DNA of 64,000 nucleotides from assembly GCA_008921705.1 (NCBI GenBank), contig VFFE01007216.1, forward strand, positions 1,475,027-1,539,026, in the 5' to 3' direction. The position numbers were made by a program, and so were the translations under genes. Below the pieces are notes generated by a model. The model did no database searches. It worked only from the letters and a program-made list of their open reading frames with translations, and had not been told where the DNA came from. Position 1 is the stretch's first letter. Each line of letters begins with the position of its first letter. Shown here piece after piece: positions 1 to 13,567 of the stretch. This DNA is from Burhinus oedicnemus (Eukaryota > Chordata > Aves > Charadriiformes > Burhinidae).

Positions 1-3000
1 AGACATCAAATTTGATGTTTAGCCAAATGCTTGTTCCAGACATTTTTGGAATGAAGTGCCAATGACTGTCAGAGACATCCTCAGAAAGGCAGAATGCTCC
101 ATCCAGCCCAATGCTGGGAACGTTTGGTTACTTGCTGTAAATATGAGTAAACGGAATGTTAAAGGAGGTAAGTGTAATGCTGTGCTGAAATGAGTAAAAG
201 AGTGAGGCAGAACCACTGCTTTGACACTTCTGCTGGGTTGCAGGACTCTACATTTAGCACCAGCAAAGTCCAGATTTTCCTCTCCTCTTGACAGAGACCT
301 ACTTTCACTTAGTGAACCTCCTGAACTTCTCCATTCCCCACTTTCGCCACTGAGTTGAGTCAAGCATGTTGCTCATCACTTGTAGTCCATTAATCATCCA
401 AGCGTTGTGTTTCATTTGGCTTTTGTCTTAGGGGGCTTACTGAGCCTATGACCAAACTTTCAGTTCTAACATCTTTGGCCTTTGCTTGTGAACAGAGGTA
501 GACTAAATGACTTTTAGCCCACTGTTCCTTTATACAGTATGAGTAATGTTCACAGCTTTGACGGAGGCCTATGTCCCACCAGCAAACTTTAAAACTTTTA
601 TCCACAGCCTGATCATCTTCACAGAGCAGCCAGAAACTGGAAGATCTTTGAGGTAAAAATGAGAATTTGGGGTGTCTCAGGTCTCTCAAAATGCAATGCA
701 TCAGGTTTACCCTCAGAGCATTTTGTGTATCATCTGCAGACCTTTCATATTGCCATGGTGGTTCTAGCAGTGCTGGTATTCACAGCCAGCTCCTTTTTGT
801 GGGTACAGACACAGAAAGGTCTGTCAGTGATAATCTGATGTAGTTGATGCAGTGCCAGCTATACTGATTCATTCCTTACTATGTCCTGCGAATACTTTCT
901 TTATGATGTAGTATCATTATTCTGTGGGATGCAGGCAGACCACCCATTCAAAAATCATCTGAATTTCAGCCAAGGCAGTAAAATTGAATTACTCATGAAT
1001 GCCTGTCATCAGACTTGCTTTCCGCTCATGTTTTTTGGAAGAAAAGTGGATAAAGTCTCTTTGCCTTCTTCAGCGCTCTAACTTTGGGCAGCTGAATATC
1101 TTCTAAAGCAAATCAGCAGTGATCAATGTAAAGTGAATCAGTGCAAATCATGTGGAATTTATCATGTACATATAGGTGTCTATTGTTAGGTGCCTCTATG
1201 CTTGTATAGGAATTTTGAGACTGTCCTGATATAGCAAAAATGAACTGTTAGAAAAATCAGTCTGAAAAGGCATTTCTAGAAAGCTTTTTTAATAAAAGAA
1301 AAATATCTAACTGCATATATTGCATGCAAGTCACACATAAAACAGATGTACTAATTCACTCTCAGTGTATCTCTTTTGAAATGCACTGGACAGATAATTC
1401 TATATTTCAATTTGTAGATTAATGAATTTATCAACAATAGTATGGCTTTGCTATAACCTTTATTTCTGTCACCCAAAAAGGGTATTTAATATTTTTTATT
1501 ATAAGTCATGGTCTTTATTAGTGTATTTGCTGTAGCTCAAAGTGGCAGGCTGCTGAACATGGGTTTTGGTCAATGACTGCAGTTTAACAAAAAAACCCTT
1601 CAGAATATGTGTATTGGTAAGTTTAAGCATAAATGTGTCCCTGTTCACCATGGCCTCTGCTGAGTCAAGGTCTCCAGTTCCTACAACTTTAGTATCTTTG
1701 GCATACTGCAAGATTTGTCACTATTCCTCAGCAGTTAAATATTGCTGTGCAATAACACAGGGAATATGTTTCATCTTTTTCATCACTAGAACTTCATAGA
1801 CTGTGTTATGGCTCCTCCCTTTTAAAACATGTAGGCATTTTACATGGCAGATCCATACCTGTCTCTGAGTTATGCCCTGACAATTTACCTGCAAGTATTT
1901 CTTTTTTTATATCTTTGTGATTACAATTGTTATTCTAGTCTAGTTTACTCATTGCTTCAATTTCATGTTCATCATTTAGGTATTGTTCAAAGCTAATAGC
2001 ATGATCACTGCTCTGTTGTAAATAGGACAAGACATATTAGATGTCTTAAGGAGTTTATAATTGAAAACAGATTGACGACCATAGTTAATGCATTGCATTC
2101 CATAGTACTCCTTGCTGGGTTTGCTTTTTCTGCTGGCTTCCAAATGTTTAACAAACTGATTTCAATTTTAGAGCACTGGCTCTGTGGTTCATAACTACTC
2201 ACCAAATAACTTCTGCAGCTTATGTTGCCAGCTGTCGGTTGTTGATGTTAATATTTGTACCTGGGATTTACATTGCTGGCCTGCAGTCTCACTAGCAGGA
2301 GATCACTTCACTCATCTCAAAGACAAGAAGTTCCTTGTCTTGTTTCTGCAAACTGATCTGATCCAACCCATGGCTGCAAAATCTGTATGATTCAATGAAA
2401 ATAGTGGGAGGGTACAGTCAAGAAAGGAGAGGCCTGCAGTTAGACAAGATCAGGAATAATATTAAATTATACCACTAAGTCTCACTTATATTAGTAACAT
2501 TATTTGTAGATTTAAAGGCAATTGCTCTGATGAGCTGTTCCTAAATCCTTGAACAGGAGACTAAGAAATGGAAAAAGAGTTAATAAGAAGTGACTAATGT
2601 AATTCATTATTTACTTGTATTGGTGGTTTCCAGAATGCAATCCAAAGTCCAAGCTACAAGTAGACAAAAAAGGGAAAAGTTGTGTAAAGTGTATGGCCTT
2701 CCTTTTGGGAAGGCTTATTTTATGAAATCTAGATTTCCCATAGAATTTCATCCTAAACAGGGAACAGATGACTTTCTTCATTTTGTAGAAAGCAATTCTT
2801 TCTTTTGCAATTCTTGAAAGTTTTGTATCAGTAAGTGTTTTTGTTGCTGTTATAATCTAGACTCTGCATTTCATGTATCTTACAAACTTGCCTGTCTTCA
2901 GGTAAGTCGGTATACCCTCAGGGCATGTAAGTATTCCTGAGGGATGAACAGTGCAACCTCGCAAGCAGATCGAAGTCAGCATTCCCATTCATGATCATAT

Positions 3001-4697
3001 TTCTTCATTGCTTTTCTGGATTTGTTTTTTGCCTGATCTAATGACAAACAGCTCAGATGAAGAATGCGTTGATTTAGGAGAGTTTGGAGCAGCCCTGCAT
3101 GAAGTGATGTAGATATCCGAAAAATGTATCACGTTCCTTTCATCTGCAGATCTTACTAAAAGAGGCATGCTGGAAAGAGGGCTGCCTCAGAGAGAGTTCC
3201 TGTGAATACAGGAAAAAGCAGAAAGCTGGTACATGTAAAGAACTAGAAAGTGTAGCAAAGATTTAGAAATGTCACTTGCCATATGTGCATGCCAAGTAAA
3301 GAAATGCAGCAAAGTGTTCTGCCTTGCTAGCTATGGGGCTTTTTTAGGACCAATACCTTTAGTGGCTTCTCTTCTGGTGCACTTGTGTTTTCAACCATGT
3401 AGATGATTTTAGGAAATGATTTACGAAGCCCATTGCCCCCACTAATTACTTGTCACCTTCCTTAGCAGAAAAAATGCAGGTAACTATGGAGCATACAATG
3501 ATTATTTCCCTGGAATACCATTAGAATTTCCACTCTGGCTGCAGATGGTTTCAGGTCTTGTGGCCAAGAAAAATAGCCTAAGTTTTGCAGCAAGAGAATA
3601 GATCAAATAGGCTTCACTTTTTTCAAGTTCACAGCTACTACTTAATCTACAGCTGCTTCTCCTATGTAATTTTTTTCAGTTTATGAAAAGCATGCTCTCC
3701 TCAGACTAGGGAAAAAACCCTAGCAAACCTATCCTGTACATTCAATGCAATTCTTTCTGAGGCTAAAAAGATGTAAAGATGAGACATGTGTTATGAATCC
3801 CAGCCAGGAATCTGTCTTCATCCTGTGCCCAAAATTCCCTGCGGAGCTAAAGATGTTGCTTCTGGGTAATGTTAGGCTCTCATTTGCCCTAAGAGTATTT
3901 CTGAATGAGACTGATCCTCCCTGTAGTGTTCAACTAGGCAAGGCTCCAGGTCTGCCCTGGTTGCCCCCTTCCCTCCTGATTCTTCCCATTTGTTCTTGAC
4001 ACGTTTTCTGTGTTTCTTGCCCGCTCCCCGCCCCCCCCCTCCCCTTTCTATTTTTGCGTGTGTGTTTGTGTGTGGTGCCTACGTAGCTTTCTTCTGCTTT
4101 AAGCCTAATTAAATCTAATTGCATTGCCTGGGTAGCCTTCTACAAAGCTTTGACTGCAACACCCCATTTGGTTTCACTGAAATGTTCACTAAATGTGCAC
4201 GTCTTTCTGAAAGCATGTCAAATGAGACAGAGCCTAGGCTATATACAGCCAGTGCAGTTCTAGCACATTCAGTTTAATAAGGGATAATGAGAAATAAAAT
4301 GGAACAGCATAGCTGCTCTCTGTTCAACCTCTCCTTTGCTTGGAATTGTAAATGCAAGCAAATATTTTGCCGTTTTGGTATTTTTGCTGGGTTTTTTAAC
4401 ATTCAGGAACTCATGAAGGTTCCTGATAAAAGAGGGTGAGGTGAGGGTTAAGGGATTGCAAGTGCTGGAACAAGGTGAGAGCTCAGTTAATATTACAGGA
4501 CGTGGAGCAAACTCCAGGAGAGCTGCACCCCTCAGTGCATCATTTTACTCTCCAAAAGGGGAAAGGGTCATGCTTATCAATTGAACAGTGTTCACCATCC
4601 ATTTGGGGCTTGGATGAAGCCCAGTTGGACTTATGAACTTACGAATACATCAGTAGTTATGTTAATCTTTGAACTATGTTTATTTTTATGCTAAGGT
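1..4697. other. Intergenic DNA, no gene recognised
   Basis: No reading frame here is longer than about 115 codons, and none has a recognisable family signature or a pair of convincing splice sites. The stretch is AT-rich, with a C-run and TG-rich tract near 4029-4075. It lies about 17 kb upstream of the CpG island, so I treat it as intergenic. A distal exon of an upstream gene cannot be excluded by eye. Confidence 0.55.
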
Positions 4698-5217
4698 GTA
4701 GTGAATAGCTTAAACGGGTATGATGTTCTTGCTTGACATTTTGCGAGGACAAGATACAAAGTTTGCACTAGATATTCTGACTATAATAATGTTAACCCTC
4801 GTGATCCAGCTGACAGGAGCAAGGGGTGGAGTGTGTAATCGATTTATATTCAGATTGCTACAGTGCCCACCCCTAGGGACTGGTTCACGGGGCATGGGGT
4901 GGAATTTTAATGAGTATAAATTGAGATTGGTATAATGTGAACCCCAATAATCTGGTCTGCAGGGGCAAGGGGAGGAGGAGTTTGAGATAGGCAGTAAATT
5001 CAGGCTGTGGTGATGTTAATCGCAGTAAGTTGTTTCCCAGAGGTGAGGGGAGGGTGAGTGCATGTGTGTTTTGCTGCCATGTTGTGACCAGCCCTTACGA
5101 TCTGATCCCCATGGACAAAAGGTGGAGTTTATAAAGAAAATATATTAAGACTGTGATGATGTTGATAGTAGAGGTTGCAATATATTTATAAGACCAGGGG
5201 TGCCCGTGAGGGGGATG
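4698..5217. repeat. Degenerate tandem repeat, unit about 74 bp, 6-7 copies
   Basis: Successive units start at about 4774, 4848, 4920, 4998, 5070 and 5144 (spacings 74, 72, 78, 72, 74). A more eroded unit probably begins near 4698. Each unit opens with an ATT-CAG-like block, then a TATAATGTTAACC-like block, then a GTGATCTGG-like block, then a purine-rich GGGGCAAGGGGTGGAG-like block, and closes in an AT-rich stretch. Units differ by substitutions and small indels, so the array is old. It runs directly into LTR-like sequence on the right and may be part of that element. I do not recognise the unit as a named satellite. Confidence 0.65.
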
Positions 5218-5605
5218 GTGGTCCACACTGGGGCAGGGATGCCCCCAAAGGGACTGTGGATGGCCTGTGCTGGAGCAGAGGAAGAGAAGCAAACAGGTTA
5301 AGTGTAGCAGGAAAAAAGTGTTAGGTGTACAACCCCAACCTCCAGAGCTGCCCAGCTCCTCACCAGAGGAACTGGGATGGACAGAGAGTGACCTGCTGCA
5401 AAAACTGGGGAAGCTGGGACAAGGAAGGAGGAGAGGGAAGTGTTTGGTTTAAATTGAGCCTAGGGCAGGGGGAAGAAAAGGTCTTACATGTTTGCATTCC
5501 TTTTTCCCTCAAATAAGTTACCCAATTTCATGATCAGAAGTTGGTGTTAATTGGCAATAAACTGAATGAAATACAGATTCCCTGAGTTGAATCTTGCCTG
5601 TGACC
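5218..5605 (+). mobile_element. Old ERV LTR remnant (R/U5 side)
   Basis: The right half resembles the reverse complement of the younger LTR at 13568-14667. Shared blocks, in the same order, are a TTGAGCCTRGG block near 5455, a T-rich block, an AATAAA signal at 5556-5561, a TCCCC/TCCCT block, and the TGAATCTTGCCTGTGA-like block ending near 5604. The left half has the CACACTGGGGCAGG-like and GTGCTGGAGCAG-like blocks typical of that LTR family. The remnant has no clear right terminus and no target-site duplication, so it is truncated or heavily decayed. Plus orientation is inferred from the AATAAA position. Copying and insertion by a retrovirus-like element is established for the family; membership here rests on eye alignment. 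Confidence 0.55.
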
Positions 5606-8600
5606 TTGCTGAAGGATCAGGAATACTCGGGTCAAATGGAAGAACAAAGGGTCACAAGAAAAGCTTTGAGTAGGAGGCTCTGGTTATCCAGAGGACATGG
5701 GTCCAAATTGAAGGACACATGACAGAGCAAGGAAGTTGAGGCAAGGATGTTTACTAGGCTTATTACTTTGCCTAGACTGTGTATTTCTTATATTCGTTGG
5801 CTAAAGAGTCAAGAAAAGCAGTCTTGTGAGATTCACGTGACGCTTCTGTGCATGTGCCTTTGTGACTGTGTGTGTATGTTTGTTTACACCTATAACACAC
5901 CCAAGGAGTTAATCGTAAGCCAAACAAATTGCATCTCAATCGTGTTTGGGGTTGGAGTGTGTTTAGGTCACCACAGAGCAGGGACTTGGGAGGTGATGTC
6001 AGTGCAACGGTTCCTTAACTGGTATAACCATTTTAATGGTGTGATACCTCAAAAAAAGATAGGTGTCTTTAGTCCGGCTCTGAACTTTTTTAACTTCCAA
6101 TCAATGTGTCTTGTAGTACTATTTGCTACTAGCTTAATTACTCATCTGATATCACTAGTCTTTTCTGTATAGAGCTTGTTAAAAGAACATTATCAGGTCT
6201 CCTCAGACTTTATCTTGTGGGATGGAATGAAGGCAGGTTTTCCAGTCCTCAAGTCATCTATCTTATCCCTATAGCTTCTTTTTTGACTTTTTTGAAAAAT
6301 GGATGCCAGCAAATACTCCACTGCCTTGCAACTGGGAAAGGGAAAAGTGAAGATAGACTTATTTTTGAACTTTTTCATTTCTGCCATTGAATTTGTCTTT
6401 TCCTTTCACACAGGAGTCTGGGTATTTGGATAATACTAGACTTAGGCTAGAAATATCCATGGTTCTTAGATTTACTTGTGTCTGTGCATGATACAATGCA
6501 GATATGTTTTTCTAATAAGATTTTTTAAAGTGGGTAGGTTCTTCCTCCAAAGAACTAGGAGATCTCTGTGTCTATTTAGTATCTTAAAAGATCCTGGTCC
6601 TTCACAGAACTTTAGTTTTAGTTAAATGTTTTTGAGAAGGGCTAATCAAATCAGCTGCTTTTGGCATTAAACGTCAGCGCTTTGTATCATCTCTTCCCCT
6701 GGACAGGAAATGTAACCTCTGTCATTCAGTAGCTATACAGGCAGCATAAGCATTACTCCGAATACGAAAGGAGCTTAAGCTAAATGCCTGAAGAAGCTAA
6801 TGTGAATTTTCCCTTCTGGATACATCTGCATGGCATGGTGCAGTGTTGTGTAAATATGCTCTCGTTTCCATGTGGAGTCTCACTGAATTCAGCGGTTCTG
6901 TATTTACAGACTGTTTGAAGCATCGGGTCCTCATCTTCGGTTGTTAAAATATATAGATACTTCACTACAGCCTAGGCTGAAGCAAGATCGATGTTTTTGA
7001 TATGTGCATAATGATGCAGCTAGACTTCATTCTTCTGAATTCTTCTACATTTACACATTTTTCTGTCAGTATGACCTACAACAGAAACATGCTGAAGTGA
7101 CTGCAGAGCATGAAAATACTACAGAAATATGTCAAATAATACATTTATATCATAAAGCTTTAACATATTATGTGGTGTGTATTTGGAAAAAAAGTATTGT
7201 GATTTAAAGCCTATCTGATTTAAGTTAAATTGCTGGGGGAAAGAAGAAAGGAATTGAGAATGCAGAATTAAAATTGGCTTTTCTGGAGCTCTTCTTAGCT
7301 GGAATACGTATCAGCAATATGATACCTGGAGCACAGAATTGCTATGATCTTCCTTGTTGAAGGAGAGGAGCTTCATCCAAAATATCTCTCATGAATGTCA
7401 CAAAAGTTGCATTTACTATTCTGGTATATTGTCATGAATGTGTCTTAGATGCAAAAATTGTATTTGATCTCTATACTTTCTTTGCAGATTCACTGTAGTG
7501 GGAGTAGGATCAGGCTTTCGTTAGATATTTTGTTCTGCACTCTGTCTATCTGTCTGTACCTCCCTCTCTCGCGCTCTCTTTAATCTTTCTGAGCAATTTT
7601 CTCTCTTCCTGTAGGGGTGATTGAAACGATCCTTTGAAGCAACCAGCTTTGACATTTGGAAAAAAAAAATTTCAAAAATGAAAGAATGCTCTAATTAAGC
7701 AAAACTTCAGTTAAAGCTCAAGCAAAAATATAAGATTCTGATCAGTTCTTTCATGTACACTTGAAAACTGCTCTGTGTTAGCAGAGGGGTTCATTAGAGG
7801 GTGCTTACAGAAAGTCCAGATTATCAAGCAGAGACACGCATGAGTGATATCCGAGATTGTATGTAGGGAAATTAAATATTCACCACCTTTCACATAACAC
7901 ACATTGTGACCTACTGCCCAAGCAGTTTGGGAAAAGAGAAAACTTTTGTTTACGCTGGGGCTATTAAACACTTTTCCAGATGCAAAAAGGGGCTCAAAAG
8001 GATGTGTATATTCTCCACTGTTGATTTCACTGAGAACTGAGCCCTCTGGGTCCAGGCGCTTGCATATGTGTGTGCTTTATCGTACCTGTGTGATTTATCA
8101 AGTGTATGGCAAGATTAAGAAAAAGATCTTTTCAAGGATATGGTCTTTTGTTCTTCCACAGTGTTGTCACCTTCGTAGGTTGAGGAAGTTCTGAAAGTAC
8201 AAGCCTCACCTTGTATCCCCATGTCTTATGGCCACCTGACACAAAAAGCTGAATTTGGGTGTTGTGAGAGCTGAGGCCGGCACTTCTCCACACAAAATGC
8301 TCACAGCTCATTGTTACAGCTGTAATGCCATTGTTGATAAGGTAGTGATTACTTTTATTGTGAAAATGACACACGCGATATTGATGAGGAGGTGTTCTGA
8401 GTTTGCCCTCAGAGAGGGTCTCTGCGAGGCAGGGCTGGGGAGGGTGTCAGGGGCTGGTGGGTCCAGCCCCGTGGTGTCTCAGCCAGACAGTTCGCAGAAT
8501 CCACTTCATAACAGTCATGAGATACGGCTTAAAAATGAATAATTGTGGCATGCCCACACACCGCCCCTTGAAAAGCTGTTTAAGTGGAATGATATAAATC

Positions 8601-11600
8601 GTTCGCATTGTTTTATTCGCTTTCCTTTTCCTTTTTGCTGAGCAAGGAATAATTCTCTGCAGTGAGGTTGTGTGCTGCTGAGATTTTTTTTCTGAAGCTT
8701 TCTCGACTCATTTCGTGTTGTTGGGGCAAAAATGCTAGAGGAGCAAGATGGCTGGAACTCACAAAAGCCCCTGGTTTCAGCCTCTCTGAGTTTTGGGTGT
8801 GCCCAATTCCTGGCATGGAAGGTTTTCTTTTCATCATAGGGGGTTTTTTGCTGCAGGCCTGTGGGCAGTTACATGCATCCTTAAAAGTACTACCACAAGC
8901 CCCCGCGTTGGAAAGCTGCACACCCACAGGAGGCAAAATGGATGAAATGGGCATAGAGGCAGGAGGAAGGTCACAGCACTTTGGCAGGACTAAAAGTTTA
9001 TTGCTTGCATTAATAACCTGCTAGCACAGGAGAAATAAATTTTGAGAACGCACGTGGGGGTGGTACTATGGTGTGAAGACTTTTCCCTGCAAGAATCCCC
9101 AGCCTTTATCTTGCAGTGGCCATTTGTCACCAAACGCTGTCCTAGAGGACTGGGCACCTTTAACCTGGCATCTTCAGATGGTTCTCTCCAGATTTTGCCG
9201 ACCTTGCCTGGCTTACAGCATGGGTGTAATGCTCTCTCCCTAGGGACTGCAGAAGGAGCCTACTCAGTTAGCTTGGAAAGACACCCAAGCATTAGGGGGG
9301 CAGTCCAAGATGCATGCTAACAGGTTCTTGTGCCTTTTTGTTCTTTCAAGGGCACCTTACAGAAGTCTCACTGCTGGGGCTGAGCAAGAACCTCTTCCCT
9401 TGGGCAACAAGAACTGTTTATGAACAGGGCTTACTGATGGACAGGGGCGCTTTTCTGGGGACAACAGACTGAAGAATGCCTGACCACTTTGGTCAGTCTC
9501 AGTTTCAACACGAGACAGCACAGTGCCTGTGTATGTGGAACAGCTTCTACCCACTTTGTAGTTATCACGGTGGTGCTCCAGAGGTTTTTATAGTGTAGTT
9601 AAGAGTTGGGAAAGATGTGGCTGCCGGGGTGGGAATTATTTCCTCATGCACAAGTACAGCATAGGTTAAAAAAAAAAAAAGTGCTTTTTGGAAAAAATGG
9701 GCTCTGAAGTACTAAAAACTTGAACTGTTGGCAGAACAAGGAAGAGCCTGTTCTTTACTCCTTCAGGCATTAGGCTTTTGTTGACAATTATTTTGGCATG
9801 CGTAACACACGCCGTGATTGACCATACATTTATGCAACCTCCTGACAAAAGTTAGGATTGTGCTGGTGTTTGATTCTGCAGCCTTCTCTGATGCCCAGCA
9901 TGACAGAAAATAAGATCTAATAGAGTAAGTCTTGTGTTCCTTTACTTTTAAATACAGAACACTTACTGGCAGCAGACATGGCAATACCATTTTAAAGTTG
10001 ACTCCTTTGATAGCTTCAATCAGATCTGACAAAGAGTCTGTTCCCAACAGATATTTGTTGGGGCTTCTTGGCTAAAGCATCTTCCCAATCTTTTGACAAA
10101 TTCAGTGTCTCAACACTGTGAATCTCACACCCACCACCCCCAAAATACTGTCAGAGCAAGTGGCTTTCTTTAGAAATGTCCTCTTTCCAAGTTTTGCATG
10201 CTAAAAGTTCCTCTTCAGATTTACCAAGTCTAGCTTGTGGGAGGATCTGATGACGTCTTCTCTTTTTATCTTCATCTGCAGCTTATCTGTTGTTCCTGCC
10301 CTGCAGACTTGATGGCTGAACGCTCACTGCATGCACCTCTCTAGCCTGCCTGTGTGTACTAATGAGGCTGGAAAGCAAGTTTCTTGGTGCTGGTCCCGTG
10401 AGCAGGACCTTGTGCCGGGGCCCCTGCGTCACTACCACAAGCAAAGGCCAGGAAGTCAAGTTGTGTCACCAGATCGCCTAGCACAGTTCAGAGAGTAACA
10501 AATATTAATTGCCATCTGCTGACTAACAGTGATGGCTATCCGTGACAGACAGTATCTACTTTGCTTGTTCTCATTTAGTAGATTATCTCCCTGTAAGAAG
10601 AGAGTAGCTGGGTGAAGAGGCCTCTGGAAGGAGAAGGGATGCTCCTTCCCTTAGGGAGCAATTGAGTCTGCCCAAGGCAGAGTCATCTGGATTATGGGGT
10701 GGATCAGAGGAAGCCGCAGCAAGACTTTAGCAAGGCAGCAATTTGTAGCACAGTGAGGAAGCGAGAGACCGCTGAGAGAAGCAGTGAGCATGCTTTGAGC
10801 TCTGTGCTGATGTAAGAGAAGACTTCTTAAAGAGCTGAGGGTACTTTGTAGATAGTTGCAACCCACCAAAAAACTCCAACATATAGCTTGACAACAATAG
10901 CCTGCATTTCTAGGATACAATGGGCAGGGGGAGATTTGTTTATAAGCCTTTTAAACTACTCCACTGTCTTACCTAGTCACTTGGCAACTTCTGATTTAAA
11001 AAGTCAACAAGTCAGGTTTTTGGTCTAATAAAGACTGGCTTTTTCTAAATTTGAATGCCTTCAATGTTGTCTTTGAGGAGTTCCCTGTGAAAGAAAAGGT
11101 CTTGATAGATTTGTATCAAAACTTAGGCTACTCTAGGATTCCATCTCACAATCTGGTGGTTTTCATAAAAGGACTTGGCAATCTGACCTGGTTTGAATTG
11201 AATCATCGCAGTAGTAAATGACACTTTGTTCTCATGTTACCAAACTTAACAGAAAATCCTGAGACTGAATCATCAGATCACCATGAAGATAAGGTGCTTT
11301 TCCATCCTCTGTGCCTGGTCTCTGCAGATTTGCTCTGAGGTGTATGGTTGAGCTGCCCCTGCCTGGGTGAAGGGACTTCATCTTTGCAGAACAGTGGACG
11401 CTTCAATTCTCTCCTTCATCAGGGTATTGTACATCTCTCACACCAAAAAACTGCCTCCCTAAAATGTATCTTCAAGTTTTGCAACCATTTGGGGCAGGTT
11501 ATGCTTTCCTCTGTCCTGGGGAGTAGAGGGCACTGGCAGGGGCCTGGACTAGTGGTCAGTTGAAGTGTGTGATGGAAAGAATAACACTGCCTTGTGTGGC

Positions 11601-13562
11601 TTTTTTCTTCTGCCCATCTCTGTTCAGCTGGCAGCCCGTGAGGCAGGCACTGTCTTGCACTGTGTGACTGTGCAATGCACATTGATGGTCTCGCTCTGGG
11701 TTGAGGCTGCTGGAAGATGCTCTGAAGAGGAAAAAGGAGCATTTCTTTCCTCTGACTTTGGCAGATCAGGTGTACTTCTGTTGTGCTGCCCCAGGTAGGC
11801 CAGGCGGATGCATTAGCCATATTGCCGTGCTCAGACACTTGCCAGCAAATCAAACCCTGTGAGGCAGGAGTGTATGTTAAACCTCTCCAAAGGTTGGCTC
11901 AGTAGCTCTGTTCTCCCTTCCCTTCTACACAGCTCTATATGGACTGAACCTGCCCTGAGCAAGGCAGAAGCACATCCTCCCCTGCTTCTTTAGGAGTCAA
12001 AGAGCTACAAGATTTGCCTCTGATGCTCCAGGCCCTCCATCCCCCTCTCTGGGTTTAGACTTATCACCAACCTTAAGCTTTGGCAAAGGCAGAGGAAAAT
12101 TTCTTGGGGAGAAGGAGGAAGCTCTTTTCTGCCCAGTACTCACAAACATGCTGGTGTATATTAAGTCCATATTGTCCATGTGAAGAAGCACAGTAAAAGG
12201 AAAATAGGTGCCTCCCACAGAAAAAAAAAAAAAGCATCAGAAGTGCGCAGCAGAACTTGAAAATGTTATACGGTATCACTCTGAAACTCTTCAGTGGGTT
12301 TGTAGCTGGTCTAACCAGTCTTTTACATCATGGAATCTTTCCCTACATATTATTCATTAAACAAAGGTATTTATTAGAGCAGAAACTGCAGCAAGTGGCA
12401 TAGATAACATCTCTAGTGCAGGGGGAAAAAAGCTCTAACCATTCTTTAGAACACACCTTGCTCTTGTGTGAATGGCAGGTACTGCTCCTTCAGTGGCAGG
12501 GACAACATATTCCTGAGGAGTACACAGAGGATTTCCACTGTCGGAGCAGTTAGGAGCCAGCAAATGCCCTACTACTTCTTCCACCCACCTCATTCATCTA
12601 TGACTGTTGCTCTTAGTATGCTTTTCTACCCTGTTTTTCTGCATGTTCCACGCAGTTAGCTTCCAGCTGCTCCTCAGGGGCAGCCTTTTAAATTGGTGCC
12701 TTTCACTTTTTCTTTTTGGGGGCTTCTGAGTGTCACTGATTTTAAGGGGTCCACCCAAAGGTACAAAGAAAAAAGCCATCCTGCTGGCAAGTGGGCTTAC
12801 ATTTGGCACGTAGGAGGCTGTAGAGTCACTTGGAAGGCTTTACAATTGCACAGCTAAAAGGAGACTGAAAACCCCGGTTGCGATGAAAGCAGAAAGCATT
12901 ATTATACTTACACCTGTGTATATTTTGGCTGCCTGATAATGGCTGTAATGGAGCAAAGGCCTTCTCCAAAGGAATTGAATTACGTAGGCAGTGTTTTCCA
13001 TTCCGGTGGCACACAAGTCTTTCTTCCAGCTATTTGCATAGGTTGTTTGTCTTTCTGTATTGATAAATGTTTTTCTCTTTTAAATTTCCTTGCAGTGTCT
13101 CTCTTCAAGGTACCAACAAGAAAAGCTCCTTAATGCCTATACATTGCTCCACGATCAAGGATATTTCTCTTCCACAGAACTGTTCTTTGGAAATGTTGTG
13201 ATGTTTTGACCAGGGAGCTGAGTTGCTCGTGATAGAAAAGCTGTCCTTTAAACAGGAACACTATATACCTCTGTATGTACCTATCCACATGGACATGCCA
13301 CTTGCACTTTTCAAAATATAAAGCTTGCAGACTTCGGATCTTGACTGAGTAGGAAACTACCTACTGACATTCTGTTTTATACAGCTCCCAAAGTCTTCAG
13401 CTATTCCCTAAAAGAGATAATGCCCATGAACAGCTGGAATTTTCTCAGTCTACCTTTTTTACTCCTACCCCAAAAGTACACTGTCTAAAGCTGTCTGTAA
13501 TTATGTCTTGCTGCCTTATGTAGCCAGTAGAGGCCAGCAGCTTAAACTCTACAAACTCATAA
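5606..13562. other. Intergenic DNA, no gene recognised
   Basis: This stretch holds only short scattered open frames, with no family signature. Short tracts such as the A-run near 9669 and the A-run near 12222 are simple low-complexity sequence. I see no CpG island, RNA gene or intact mobile element. Confidence 0.5.
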
Positions 13563-13567
13563 CCCAC
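13563..13567. repeat. 5-bp target-site duplication, left copy (CCCAC)
   Basis: CCCAC sits immediately left of the LTR start and is repeated exactly at 14668-14672, immediately right of the LTR end. A 5-bp duplication is a normal length for ERV integration. Confidence 0.75.
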
